Below, piece after piece: positions 26,460 to 33,514 of a stretch of 64,000 bases of DNA; the first letter of the stretch is position 1; every line of letters begins with the position of its first letter. The translations under genes and the position numbers were made by a program. The notes under the pieces were generated by a model. It saw only the letters and a program-made list of their open reading frames with translations, did no database searches and was not told the DNA's origin. The stretch spans positions 62,001-126,000 of the forward strand of contig JAJPIO010000016.1 in NCBI GenBank assembly GCA_021324735.1. The letters are read 5' to 3'. Source of the stretch: Bacteroidota bacterium. GTDB lineage: Bacteria > Bacteroidota > Ignavibacteria > Palsa-1295.

Positions 26460-26646
26460 TAGCTTTCTTGCGTTATATACTCAAGAAAAGTAGTATGCAG
26501 AATCCGAGGCCTGTCCGTCAAACCACAAGTTCCTCCTAATAACCTATGTGCGATGCTCTCGTACAATAACGAGATCACTTCGCACTCTTAATGCAGGATA
26601 AGGGAATGCCCCGATTACCACATAAGTGGATCGGGGCATGTTTTTA
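26460..26646 (+). ncRNA. Possible small RNA with own terminator
   Basis: A stretch 120 bp past the end of the preceding gene contains a compound hairpin, GTGCGA (26548-26553) with TCGCAC (26580-26585) enclosing CTCGT (26558-26562) with ACGAG (26569-26573), followed 20 bp later by a strong intrinsic terminator. A TATATACT-like sequence near 26475 could be a promoter element. The order of structure then terminator, with no gene between, is what an independent small RNA looks like. Alternatively this is the long 3' untranslated end of the T9SS gene upstream. The 5' boundary is a guess. It does not match the conserved motifs of RNase P RNA, SRP RNA or tmRNA that I know. Confidence 0.35.
26606..26646 (+). 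terminator. Strong intrinsic terminator
   Basis: Perfect 10-bp outer stem ATGCCCCGAT (26606-26615) with ATCGGGGCAT (26630-26639), inner stem CCAC (26618-26621) with GTGG (26626-26629) around an ATAA loop, followed by GTTTTTATT. It lies 267 bp past the nearest upstream gene. Confidence 0.8.
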
Positions 26647-26827
26647 TTGGCCTTTCGCCGTTATTGAATGCTGCTCCGTCGTTAGGTTTCCGCTCGTTGC
26701 GTTTGCGGAATGAGCACATTAAACCGCTTGGTTCATTGCTCGCTCTTACTTCTACGGTACAGAACTTGAAGAAAGCTCACCGCTGAAGTCATTTTGCCAC
26801 ACTTCAAACAAAACTAACATTTTAGTT

Positions 26828-27601
26828 ATGGTCCAGTCAATACAAAAGAATAAACTCCGATATTATCCTGGTATCCTTGCGATCGTCGCCTCTGGTGCAC
26901 TCTTCAGCTCATGCGCGACGAAGTATTCCACCGAACCCACGCCGACGACAACGACGCAAAACTCGGTCACACTTGACCAGTTTTATACCCCTGCTCCAAA
27001 TGGGGAAGCGGACGATTACTACCTTCTGATGCCAGGTGACGACGACAATGATTACTCCTATTTCATTGACGAACAGGATTACAATACAGCATTAAACGAT
27101 CAGAACGATCCACACTATCAATTTATCCGGCTGCAGCTCAAAAACGGACATGGTTACGGGGATGCAAATCATATCCATGAGTTTGTACCCGGTCCGCATC
27201 ACGAGCATGGTGTCTATATAAATATCCGCCACCGCGATTGGACCGATTCCTTAGCACTTACAGATTCGGAAAAAGTACGGATCGACACTGCGATGAAGGC
27301 ATTTATTCAATGTGCTAAAGCGTCTGTCGATTCGTTTAAAGTAGCGTTGCAGCCTTACCGTCTGGAATTCAAAACACGACGCACTGCGATCATTGCAGGG
27401 CTGGATTCGGGTAAATACTCACGAGATAGTGCGCGGACGTTACTCGATTCTGCGATCGTAAAATATCAGGCAGAGACGAGCATGCTTCGGGCCGGATTTA
27501 TCCAGGACCTGGCAACCTGCCGGACCGAGCTTGATGTGGATGTTCGCGCCATCCTCACCCCAGACCAATATGCCATTTGGGTACGCCATCGTGGATGGTA
27601 A
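26828..27601 (+). CDS. His-rich lipoprotein with LTxxQ-like helices
   Basis: Predicted lipoprotein of 257 residues: a hydrophobic segment GILAIVASGALFSSC gives lipidated Cys29, followed by a Thr/Pro linker. Residues 60-95 are acidic and aromatic (DDDNDYSYFIDEQDY). A histidine cluster, HGYGDANHIHEFVPGPHHEH, follows around residues 107-126. The C-terminal half is helical, with LTDSEKVRIDTAMKAF and the closing ILTPDQYAIW, resembling the LTxxQ repeats of periplasmic CpxP/Spy-type proteins, which are metal- or stress-linked chaperones. The histidines suggest metal binding, but that is inference. It ends at a bidirectional terminator shared with the next, convergent gene. Confidence 0.75.
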   Translation: MVQSIQKNKLRYYPGILAIVASGALFSSCATKYSTEPTPTTTTQNSVTLDQFYTPAPNGEADDYYLLMPGDDDNDYSYFIDEQDYNTALNDQNDPHYQFIRLQLKNGHGYGDANHIHEFVPGPHHEHGVYINIRHRDWTDSLALTDSEKVRIDTAMKAFIQCAKASVDSFKVALQPYRLEFKTRRTAIIAGLDSGKYSRDSARTLLDSAIVKYQAETSMLRAGFIQDLATCRTELDVDVRAILTPDQYAIWVRHRGW

Positions 27602-27622
27602 TCGAAAAGAATTTCGAGAACG

Positions 27623-27656
27623 AAAAAGGCCGCTTTGTAGCGGCCTTTTTTATTTG
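27623..27656. terminator. Bidirectional terminator
   Basis: Perfect 12-bp inverted repeat (27623-27634 with 27639-27650, core GGCCGCT/AGCGGCC) with A-run before and T-run after, between convergent genes; it can end both transcripts. The minus-strand stop codon at 27650 lies in its arm. Confidence 0.85.
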
Positions 27657-29182
27657 TTCATTCGTGCTTGAAACTCCACTCGTCGATTGAGGGCTCGTCC
27701 TTCGTCGGTCGAATTGGTTGCGACCGGATTATTCTCGCCATAGCCGACCGCTTGCACCCGTCCTGCCTGTATGCCATGACTGATGAGATATTCCTGTACA
27801 GAGTGTGCTCTCGCCTCGCTTAGCTTTTGATTGAACGCGGGAGTACCGATCGAATCTGTATATCCGGCAACCGTCACCGTCATTTCCGGATTCTTTTTCA
27901 TCAGGGACACCGCTCGATCTAATTCCGGAAAGGATTCACGTTTGAGCTGGGACGAATTGAAATCGAAAAAGACCAGCAGACGAGTCTTACCCGTAAGCGT
28001 AGGGTTGAGATCGATGTCATGTTGTATCGTAACATTGCGTTCGTTTACAACTTGATACACATCCGAATAAAAGAGGTATCCTTCTGCTTGTCCCGTGATC
28101 GAATAGGTTTGTCCGGGTTGCAGTACCACGAGGTAATCACCGGTACTATCGGCCGAGCGGAAGCGGGCGACTTCTTCATTCGTTTTGAGATCGGTGATCG
28201 TAATATCTGCGGCCAATGGCTGCTTTGTAAAAGCATCGCGCACGACTCCTTTGACAATAGTGACTCCGCCAGGCGCGAAGGGATTAGGTTCGACAGAAAA
28301 GACATCGAGGCCACCCAGTGTGCCGCTTCGATTCGATGCTACGAACGCGTGCTGGGTACCAAGTTCGGCCGTGTAAAAAAGATCGTCGCCGGTGCTATTG
28401 ATGGGAGTGCCTGCATCTTCCGGCGTGCTCCAGACTCCGCCGACATTATGTGATACATACACGTCATACCCACCCAGACCGGGCCTTCCGTTGCTCGAGA
28501 AATAGAGTGTACGGCCATCGGCAGCAATAAAGGGGGAGGCTTCCATGCCAGCGCTATTGATGATCGGTCCGAGATTTTGCGGCGTAGTCCAGTTATCGCC
28601 GACACGAGTGGAAACATAAATATCCTGGCCACCATAACCGCCCGGGCGATCGCTTACAAAGTAGAGCGTTCGACCATCGGATGATAAGCTGGGCTGCGAC
28701 TCCCAACTCGTGGTGTTGAGTGCTGTGAGATTCCGAACGTTCTGCCATTTGCCATTGATAAGTTCAGCTTGATAAAGGTCGCTCGACCCTAAGCCATCGG
28801 ACCGACCGCCGGCGGAAAAGATCATAGTATGTCCATCTGGCGTAAAGGTAGCACAGCCTTCATTCTCACTGGTGTTGATTCCATCAACACTCGTAAAATT
28901 TCCATATTGATTGGTGAGTATAGCAGTCAGTGGCGCACGGGCATAGTACAGATCCTGTCTTCCGGCGCCGCCAGAACGGTTGCTCGTAAGATACGTGTAT
29001 GATCCTTCGGGTCCTTGTATAAGTGCAAAATCGTCTTCGGTAGTATTGAGATCGCCTTCTAAATGCCGAACGCGGACTTCCGGATGATTCTTGACCTGAT
29101 CTTCGCGCAGGATCGGTCCCTGATGCGAACTAGCGCAAGCGGTTAGGATCAGGCACAAACTAAGAAGGAGACGAGACTTCAT
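27650..29182 (-). CDS. OmpA-family lipoprotein with PD40 propeller and carboxypeptidase-like domain
   Basis: Lipoprotein of 510 residues (signal peptide, lipobox LTAC, Cys16). Residues about 45-300 hold PD40/WD40-like beta-propeller repeats, recognisable by repeated SSDGRTLYFVSDRPGGYGGQDIY-like units such as AADGRTLYFSSNGRPGLGGY. Residues about 310-385 are a carboxypeptidase-regulatory-like domain (VKGVVRDAFTKQPLAADITI). The last 115 residues are an OmpA peptidoglycan-binding domain (FFDFNSSQLK, VAGYTDSIG, LSEARAHSVQEYL, GRALNRRVEF). PorE of the T9SS has a related plan with an added TPR region, so a PorE-like role anchoring T9SS to the cell wall is possible. It starts 3 bp after the barrel gene upstream, so the two form an operon. 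Confidence 0.88.
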   Translation of the reverse strand: MKSRLLLSLCLILTACASSHQGPILREDQVKNHPEVRVRHLEGDLNTTEDDFALIQGPEGSYTYLTSNRSGGAGRQDLYYARAPLTAILTNQYGNFTSVDGINTSENEGCATFTPDGHTMIFSAGGRSDGLGSSDLYQAELINGKWQNVRNLTALNTTSWESQPSLSSDGRTLYFVSDRPGGYGGQDIYVSTRVGDNWTTPQNLGPIINSAGMEASPFIAADGRTLYFSSNGRPGLGGYDVYVSHNVGGVWSTPEDAGTPINSTGDDLFYTAELGTQHAFVASNRSGTLGGLDVFSVEPNPFAPGGVTIVKGVVRDAFTKQPLAADITITDLKTNEEVARFRSADSTGDYLVVLQPGQTYSITGQAEGYLFYSDVYQVVNERNVTIQHDIDLNPTLTGKTRLLVFFDFNSSQLKRESFPELDRAVSLMKKNPEMTVTVAGYTDSIGTPAFNQKLSEARAHSVQEYLISHGIQAGRVQAVGYGENNPVATNSTDEGRALNRRVEFQARMNK

Positions 29183-29185
29183 AGT

Positions 29186-30046
29186 TTATCGGATTTGGTA
29201 TTTGAGTGCAATAAGACCGGTGACCGTCAGCGGGGAAGTCGGATTCGAAATGCCGTTAGCCTGATAGTCGGCCTGGCCGGTCGAATTCCAGATGGAAGTA
29301 AATGGTATACCCAGCGTTATTTCCGGGGCAAGAAGCCATCGGGCACTGATATAAAAGGGGAATCCGGCTAAGAGCTTAAATTCTCCGAAGAACCGATGAA
29401 GTTCAGGCGAGAGCGAACCACCGATACCATAGGAGCGGATACCGGTGCCACTTCCACTTCTGAAATCCATAAATGAAAATTGTGGTGGCCCTCCAAGTGT
29501 CTGTGTGAGATCGTAGTGATCGCTGGCGATATCTGTCAGCGCTAATCCTGCTCCGACGTAAAGATCGTGTAACGAATGAAAGGAGTATCGCGCGTATGCT
29601 TCCAGCGAAATACATCGAAGCATCCAAACGAGGTCGCTCGTGACCGGCACGTTAACGAACACACCATTCGTATCGGCTAGCTCATTAACGGTAGCATTCC
29701 ACTCTCCGCGTCGCTCATTGTAATTCATCTTTGTGATGATCCCCCAATCTTCGCTCAGCCAGAAATCTGCGGAAATGCCAGCGAAAAATCCGAAGAGGGG
29801 AGTCGCGCCACTTGGGAATTGAACATGGATGGTGTCCGGTGTTCCGGCGTAAGGATACGTGGTTGCAAAATACGTTGGAGTGGCATGCTGCCAAAACGTA
29901 AGTCCGGACCCAACATCGATACCGAGATAGATTGGCAGCGGCTGATTTGAATAGAGGACATTCGCGGCATACCGTTGCGCTGATGCGGTGGTGATACTAC
30001 AAAATGTCAGGCAAACTATTAATGGAATAGAACGGCGTAATGACAT
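29186..30046 (-). CDS. Outer-membrane beta-barrel protein
   Basis: Predicted barrel of 286 residues. A longer frame up to 30232 exists, but its first 62 codons run through the tRNA-Ala gene, so the ATG at 30046 is used; it gives a good signal peptide (MSLRRSIPLIVCLTFCSITT, cleavage after ASAQ). The mature part has the alternating pattern and the YLGIDVGSGLTFW opening of small Bacteroidota porin-like barrels, and ends in LIALKYQIR. It is followed at 3 bp by the OmpA/PD40 lipoprotein, so both probably act at the outer membrane. The specific role is unknown. Only about 80 bp and no clear terminator separate it from tRNA-Ala upstream. Confidence 0.78.
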   Translation of the reverse strand: MSLRRSIPLIVCLTFCSITTASAQRYAANVLYSNQPLPIYLGIDVGSGLTFWQHATPTYFATTYPYAGTPDTIHVQFPSGATPLFGFFAGISADFWLSEDWGIITKMNYNERRGEWNATVNELADTNGVFVNVPVTSDLVWMLRCISLEAYARYSFHSLHDLYVGAGLALTDIASDHYDLTQTLGGPPQFSFMDFRSGSGTGIRSYGIGGSLSPELHRFFGEFKLLAGFPFYISARWLLAPEITLGIPFTSIWNSTGQADYQANGISNPTSPLTVTGLIALKYQIR

Positions 30047-30128
30047 AAAGCAAAGCAATGGCTGGGCTTTGCCGCAGCAGTTTTCATGCCGACGATGAAA
30101 CGGGGCTAATGACGGGAGAGAGAATTTG

Positions 30129-30201
30129 TGGACCCTAGGAGACTCGAACTCCTTACCTGTAGAATGCAAATCTACCGCTCTACCAGATGAGCTAAGGGCC
30201 C
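30129..30201 (-). tRNA. tRNA-Ala (anticodon UGC)
   Basis: 73-nt cloverleaf on the minus strand. Acceptor arms GGGCCCT and AGGGTCC pair with a G3:U70 wobble, the known identity element of alanine tRNAs. The anticodon arm GTAGA/TCTAC encloses TTTGCAT with anticodon TGC. The T-loop TTCGAGT is normal. The discriminator base is A at 30129; CCA is not encoded. Confidence 0.95.
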
Positions 30202-30242
30202 CAGAAAAAAGATGAAAGACGAATCGGTTCATCTTTCATCTG

Positions 30243-30316
30243 TGGGCCTAAGTGGAGTTGAACCACTGACCTCCCGCTTATCAGGCGGACGCTCTAACCA
30301 ACTGAGCTATAGGCCC
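30243..30316 (-). tRNA. tRNA-Ile (anticodon GAU)
   Basis: 74-nt cloverleaf on the minus strand. Acceptor arms GGGCCTA and TAGGCCC pair fully; the anticodon arm TCCGC/GCGGG encloses CTGATAA with anticodon GAT. D-arm AGCTCAGTTGGTTAGAGC and T-loop TTCAACT are normal. The discriminator base is A; CCA is not encoded. It lies 41 bp before tRNA-Ala, with which it is probably co-transcribed. Confidence 0.95.
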
Positions 30317-30340
30317 TATTAATTTTGAATTCAAATCACC

Positions 30341-30346
30341 ATTATA
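30341..30346 (-). promoter_or_regulatory. Possible -10 element for the tRNA-Ile/tRNA-Ala transcript
   Basis: A TATAAT sequence on the minus strand lies 25 bp before the 5' end of tRNA-Ile, the right place for a -10 box. No TTGACA-like box is seen at 17 bp, so support is partial. A 12-bp palindrome TTTGAATTCAAA (30324-30335) lies between it and the tRNA. Confidence 0.35.
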
Positions 30347-30531
30347 AGGATTCGAATTCGGCGCGGCATTAACGGGGACTGGCGATTCCGCGTTCCCTCG
30401 GGCAGAAATACGCTGTTTGAATTACCTTTCAATAAACTCTTGCTTACATTCGGCTGTTAACACGCCCGATAAAACATGTGCTAACGATTGTTAGTTTTAA
30501 GTTTCACTTGTCGCTGTAAGGAGAAGAACGA

Positions 30532-30876
30532 ATGGCCATTATGATCACGACCGAATGCATCAACTGTGGTGCATGTGAGCCGGAATGTCCCAATAACGCC
30601 ATCTATGAAGGAGGAGCGAACTGGACGTTAGGCGGTCAAGCGTATGGTCCTACCGACCCGGCACCAAGTGGCGCAGTTGGATTTTTCTCGTCTGATTATT
30701 TTTATATCGTACCCGATAAATGTACGGAATGCGTTACCTTCCATGATGAGCCCCAGTGTGCCGCGGTATGCCCGGTCGATTGCTGTGTACCAGATCCCAA
30801 TTGGGTCGAACCCCAAGAGCAACTCGAAGCTAAAGTTGCCTGGCTCGATGAAGTTGATCCGGGTCGTAAGCGATAA
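30532..30876 (+). CDS. Ferredoxin, 2[4Fe-4S], Alv/Chlorobium type
   Basis: Small electron carrier of 114 residues with two [4Fe-4S] clusters. First motif: Cys9, Cys12, Cys15, Cys19 (CINCGACEPECP). Second: Cys64, Cys67, then an eight-residue loop to Cys76, and Cys80-Pro, the enlarged spacing that marks the Alv (Allochromatium) type, also common in Chlorobi. An insertion of about 20 residues between the motifs (NWTLGGQAYGPTDPAPSG) is longer than in clostridial ferredoxins. A good ribosome-binding site (AAGGAG) precedes the ATG. It stands alone with its own terminator. The partner enzyme is unknown; pyruvate:ferredoxin oxidoreductase is a usual one. Confidence 0.92.
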   Translation: MAIMITTECINCGACEPECPNNAIYEGGANWTLGGQAYGPTDPAPSGAVGFFSSDYFYIVPDKCTECVTFHDEPQCAAVCPVDCCVPDPNWVEPQEQLEAKVAWLDEVDPGRKR

Positions 30877-30896
30877 GCTTTTACACATTTTGTTGA

Positions 30897-30928
30897 AAAG
30901 GCCGGCAGTTCTTTCTGCTGGCTTTTTT
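30897..30928 (+). terminator. Intrinsic terminator after ferredoxin gene
   Basis: GCCGGCAG (30901-30908) pairs with CTGCTGGC (30915-30922, one G-U pair), followed by six T. It lies 25 bp past the ferredoxin stop. Confidence 0.8.
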
Positions 30929-30960
30929 GTTTAAGTGCACTCGCTAATTAAGACACAACC

Positions 30961-31806
30961 ATGACCATCGGACCTTACACTATTTCACCGATCGAAACGG
31001 GCCGTTTCGCACTCGATGGCGGTGCAATGTTTGGCGTTGTACCCAAAAATCTTTGGTCACGGACCAATCCCGCCGACGATCAAAATCGGATCGATATGGC
31101 ACTGCGAGCGCTACTGCTTCAAGGGGGTGGCAAAAACATTCTGGTCGATACCGGAATGGGGGAAAAGTACGACGATAAAACTCGGGCCATTTATAAACTC
31201 GATCACTCGAAGTTTACCTTGCTTAGCTCGCTGGCGGAGCGTGGACTTAAACCCGAGGATATTACACATATTATTCAAACTCACCTGCATTTCGATCACT
31301 GCGGGGGCCTCGTGACTCAGGATGAAAAGAACCAGCTAATTCCAACATTCCCAAATGCGAAGGTCTTTATTCAGAAGGAGAATCTCGCATGGGCTCGCAA
31401 TCCAACAGAAAAAGATAGAGCCAGTTATCTGAAAAATGACTGGGAGCCTATTGCAGCTAACGGGATGCTCGAAATAGTCGATGGTCCGGGCGATATATTG
31501 CCGAGGATCGACCTGCGGATCTTTAACGGCCACACACGCGCTCAGCAGTTGCCGCATATCTATGATGACGCGGGCAATCATTTATTCTTTTGTGCCGATC
31601 TTTTCCCAACTAAGGCTCACATCTCACTGCCATGGATCATGGGTTATGATAACTTCCCACTCACCACATTAGAAGAGAAGCGAGCGCTGTTACCGGAAGC
31701 GTATGAAAGTAAGTGGATGCTGTTCTTCGAACACGATCCCGGTAATCCTTTAGTACGAATCGAGTCTACTCCCAAAGGATTTAAGCCTGTTGAAGTAGCA
31801 CTTTAA
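30961..31806 (+). CDS. Metallo-beta-lactamase-fold hydrolase (lactonase/MBL-like)
   Basis: MBL-fold metalloenzyme of 281 residues. The dinuclear metal motif is intact: His108-x-His110-x-Asp112-His113 (THLHFDHCGG), then NGHTRAQQ with a histidine ligand, the bridging aspartate in FFCADLFP, and a final histidine in FFEHDPGN. The pattern fits the subgroup that includes N-acyl-homoserine lactonases and paraoxon hydrolases such as MPH, but substrates in this subgroup cannot be told from sequence by eye. There is no signal peptide, so it is cytoplasmic. It stands alone between the ferredoxin terminator and the barrel genes. Confidence 0.88.
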   Translation: MTIGPYTISPIETGRFALDGGAMFGVVPKNLWSRTNPADDQNRIDMALRALLLQGGGKNILVDTGMGEKYDDKTRAIYKLDHSKFTLLSSLAERGLKPEDITHIIQTHLHFDHCGGLVTQDEKNQLIPTFPNAKVFIQKENLAWARNPTEKDRASYLKNDWEPIAANGMLEIVDGPGDILPRIDLRIFNGHTRAQQLPHIYDDAGNHLFFCADLFPTKAHISLPWIMGYDNFPLTTLEEKRALLPEAYESKWMLFFEHDPGNPLVRIESTPKGFKPVEVAL

Positions 31807-31862
31807 TATTCTTCTGGCAAGATATAGTTATTAACAATTTCGTAATAATTGGGCAATATTAC

Positions 31863-31893
31863 TTGCCTACGTCCGTCTGGTTGTCTATATTTG
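31863..31893 (+). promoter_or_regulatory. Bacteroidota-type promoter, TTG-N20-TATATTTG
   Basis: TTG at 31863-31865 and TATATTTG at 31886-31893, separated by exactly 20 bp, match the -33/-7 elements of the Bacteroidota primary sigma factor. It would drive the two barrel genes from 32044, giving a leader of about 145 bases. Confidence 0.6.
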
Positions 31894-32043
31894 TAGTTGA
31901 GGTTCGCGCCGAATAGCCTTTGCTGCTTCCGCTCTTTAGATCGAAATAGTGCTGGTTCGTCGACGCGAAGCTTCGCCTTCGGTCTTTCATCGGAAATAAG
32001 ATCGAGGTTGTGCATTTTCACCTAAACTTGGAGGTACAGATTT

Positions 32044-32703
32044 ATGAACCGTTGTTCTAGAAATATCGCCGTTGTTGCGCTTGCGTTTGCTTTCATTTTC
32101 GGCATCGCAGGCACATCATTCGCCCAGGAAGAAAAAGACATTATTCGTCCCATTACTAAAGAGGGAAGCGCTGCCTTCATCTTCAATCTTGCCGGCCTCG
32201 GTACGTTCGGCTTTAGCGGACCAACGCTAGGTCCCGTGTCGTCCGGAGTTGGTGCAAAGTGGTTCTTGTCCGATGATCTCGCGCTTCGGGTGATTGCAGG
32301 TTTATCCATCACGAGCGGTAGCTCTTCGTTACCGGATAGCTCGAGCGTTAAGCCAAGCTCAACGACGTTCGGCATTGGCGCTGGAATCGAGAAGCACTTC
32401 CGCCCACTTTACTCGACCTCGCCATATGTCGGTGCTCAGGTATTCTTTGGCAATGCCTCGACCGACAATGGTGGCAGTGGAGCGGCTGAACAGAAGACGA
32501 GTCAGTCAACTTTTGGAGTACAGGCTTTAGCTGGCTTTGACTGGTTCTTTACACACGGCCTTGCGCTAGGCGGAGAAATGACGCTTGGTTTTACCTCGCA
32601 GAGTGGTTCAACAACCCAGGGAAGCACAACGAACAATAGCCAGTCCGTAACAACGATCGCTTTGGCCACTGGCGGCAACGTACACTTCGTTGTTTATTTC
32701 TAA
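32044..32703 (+). CDS. Outer-membrane beta-barrel protein, paralogue 1
   Basis: Small barrel protein of 219 residues with a signal peptide (residues 1-28, IAVVALAFAFIFGIAGTSFA, then Q). A GGAGG ribosome-binding site precedes the ATG by about 10 bp. The mature part begins with an acidic stretch, then EGSAAFIFNLAGLGTFGF, FLSDDLALRVIAGL, TTFGIGAGIEKHF and a final GGNVHFVVYF with terminal phenylalanine, the usual outer-membrane end. The same ordered segments occur in the next gene, so the pair arose by tandem duplication. Function unknown; an OprG/OmpW-like or porin-like small barrel is likely. Confidence 0.85.
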   Translation: MNRCSRNIAVVALAFAFIFGIAGTSFAQEEKDIIRPITKEGSAAFIFNLAGLGTFGFSGPTLGPVSSGVGAKWFLSDDLALRVIAGLSITSGSSSLPDSSSVKPSSTTFGIGAGIEKHFRPLYSTSPYVGAQVFFGNASTDNGGSGAAEQKTSQSTFGVQALAGFDWFFTHGLALGGEMTLGFTSQSGSTTQGSTTNNSQSVTTIALATGGNVHFVVYF

Positions 32704-32724
32704 TCACTCATGATCGGAGGTCTT

Positions 32725-33393
32725 ATGTCTCCTAACGTGAGTAGACGTATTACGCAGATCGTGGCGATCGCTTTAGTTTTCGCATTTGTGAAAACATCGG
32801 CGGCGCAGACCGATTCGAATTCAAAGATCATTACGAGAGAGGGAAGTGCAGCGGCGATCCTTTCCCTTCAAGGACTAGGCTCGTTTGGGCTGGCTGGCCC
32901 GGGCAATCCATTCTCCTTTGGAGTAGGCGCTAAATACTATCTCTCAGATGGTCTGGCATTACGTGGAATGTTGAATTTTTCAAGCACCAGCGGTAGCTTG
33001 CAAAATCCGGAATCAGCGTCCGCAAAGCCGATGACCACGATCTATGGTATCGGCATTGGTCTGGAAAAACACTGTCCGCAGCCGTGGAATGTCTCGCCCT
33101 ATTGGGGTGGTCAGGTCGGGTTCGGGCATGTATCCTGGGATGATGGTTTAGGTACTCCTACTTCCACTATAACAGGAAGTATTTTTAGTGCGCAAGTGAT
33201 CGCCGGTTTCGATTATTTTCCATGGCGTGGCATTGCTGTAGGCGGTGAAGCCGCCCTGGGATTCCAATCGATCACTGGTTTCCAAACGCGTATGGTATTT
33301 TCACAGACAGAAGGTCCCACCGGACCGACTCAAACTGAGACTACGATATCACTTGGTACCGGCTCGAACATTCACTTGCTTGTTTACTTTTAA
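32725..33393 (+). CDS. Outer-membrane beta-barrel protein, paralogue 2
   Basis: Barrel of 222 residues, paralogous to the preceding gene (EGSAAAILSLQGLGSFGLAG, YLSDGLALRGML, TTIYGIGIGLEKHC, ending NIHLLVYF). An ATG at 32710 is in frame, but the one at 32725 is preferred: GGAGG lies just before it, and it puts the signal peptide (QIVAIALVFAFVKTSAA) at the N-terminus. The central part carries the sequence YWGGQVGFGHVSWDDGLG where paralogue 1 has a Gly/Ser-rich loop, so the loops differ more than the strands. A terminator follows. Confidence 0.83.
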   Translation: MSPNVSRRITQIVAIALVFAFVKTSAAQTDSNSKIITREGSAAAILSLQGLGSFGLAGPGNPFSFGVGAKYYLSDGLALRGMLNFSSTSGSLQNPESASAKPMTTIYGIGIGLEKHCPQPWNVSPYWGGQVGFGHVSWDDGLGTPTSTITGSIFSAQVIAGFDYFPWRGIAVGGEAALGFQSITGFQTRMVFSQTEGPTGPTQTETTISLGTGSNIHLLVYF

Positions 33394-33430
33394 ACTAAGA
33401 GAAGCTTCTTCTATAAGAAGTATCTTCAAG

Positions 33431-33458
33431 GCCCTTTCGATTTCGGAAGGGCTTTTTT
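33431..33458 (+). terminator. Intrinsic terminator after the barrel pair
   Basis: GCCCTTTCG (33431-33439) pairs with CGGAAGGGC (33444-33452, one G-U pair) and is followed by six T. Confidence 0.8.
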
Positions 33459-33514
33459 GTTTCTTTGCGTTTACATCCTGCGTTTATTTTGGCGTTGTTC
33501 TCAATTCATCAATA

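Larger units (their letters stand above)
26340..26827. other. 488-bp intergenic region
   Basis: No protein-coding frame of convincing length. The first 120 bp are AT-rich and featureless. From about 26460 to 26646 there is a structured stretch ending in a strong terminator (see the separate RNA and terminator entries). The last 180 bp lead into the lipoprotein gene at 26828 without a promoter I can name. Confidence 0.6.

Noticed and set aside
30047-30232. N-terminal extension of the barrel gene at 29186
   Set aside because: These codons are the complement of tRNA-Ala plus spacer; the signal peptide begins at the ATG at 30046.
30317-30531. rRNA operon remnant near the tRNA pair
   Set aside because: No 16S or 23S end sequences are recognisable on either side of the tRNAs.
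33245-33514. Long N-terminal extension of nadB
   Set aside because: It runs through the barrel gene and the terminator; the FAD motif sits at the normal distance from the GTG at 33515.
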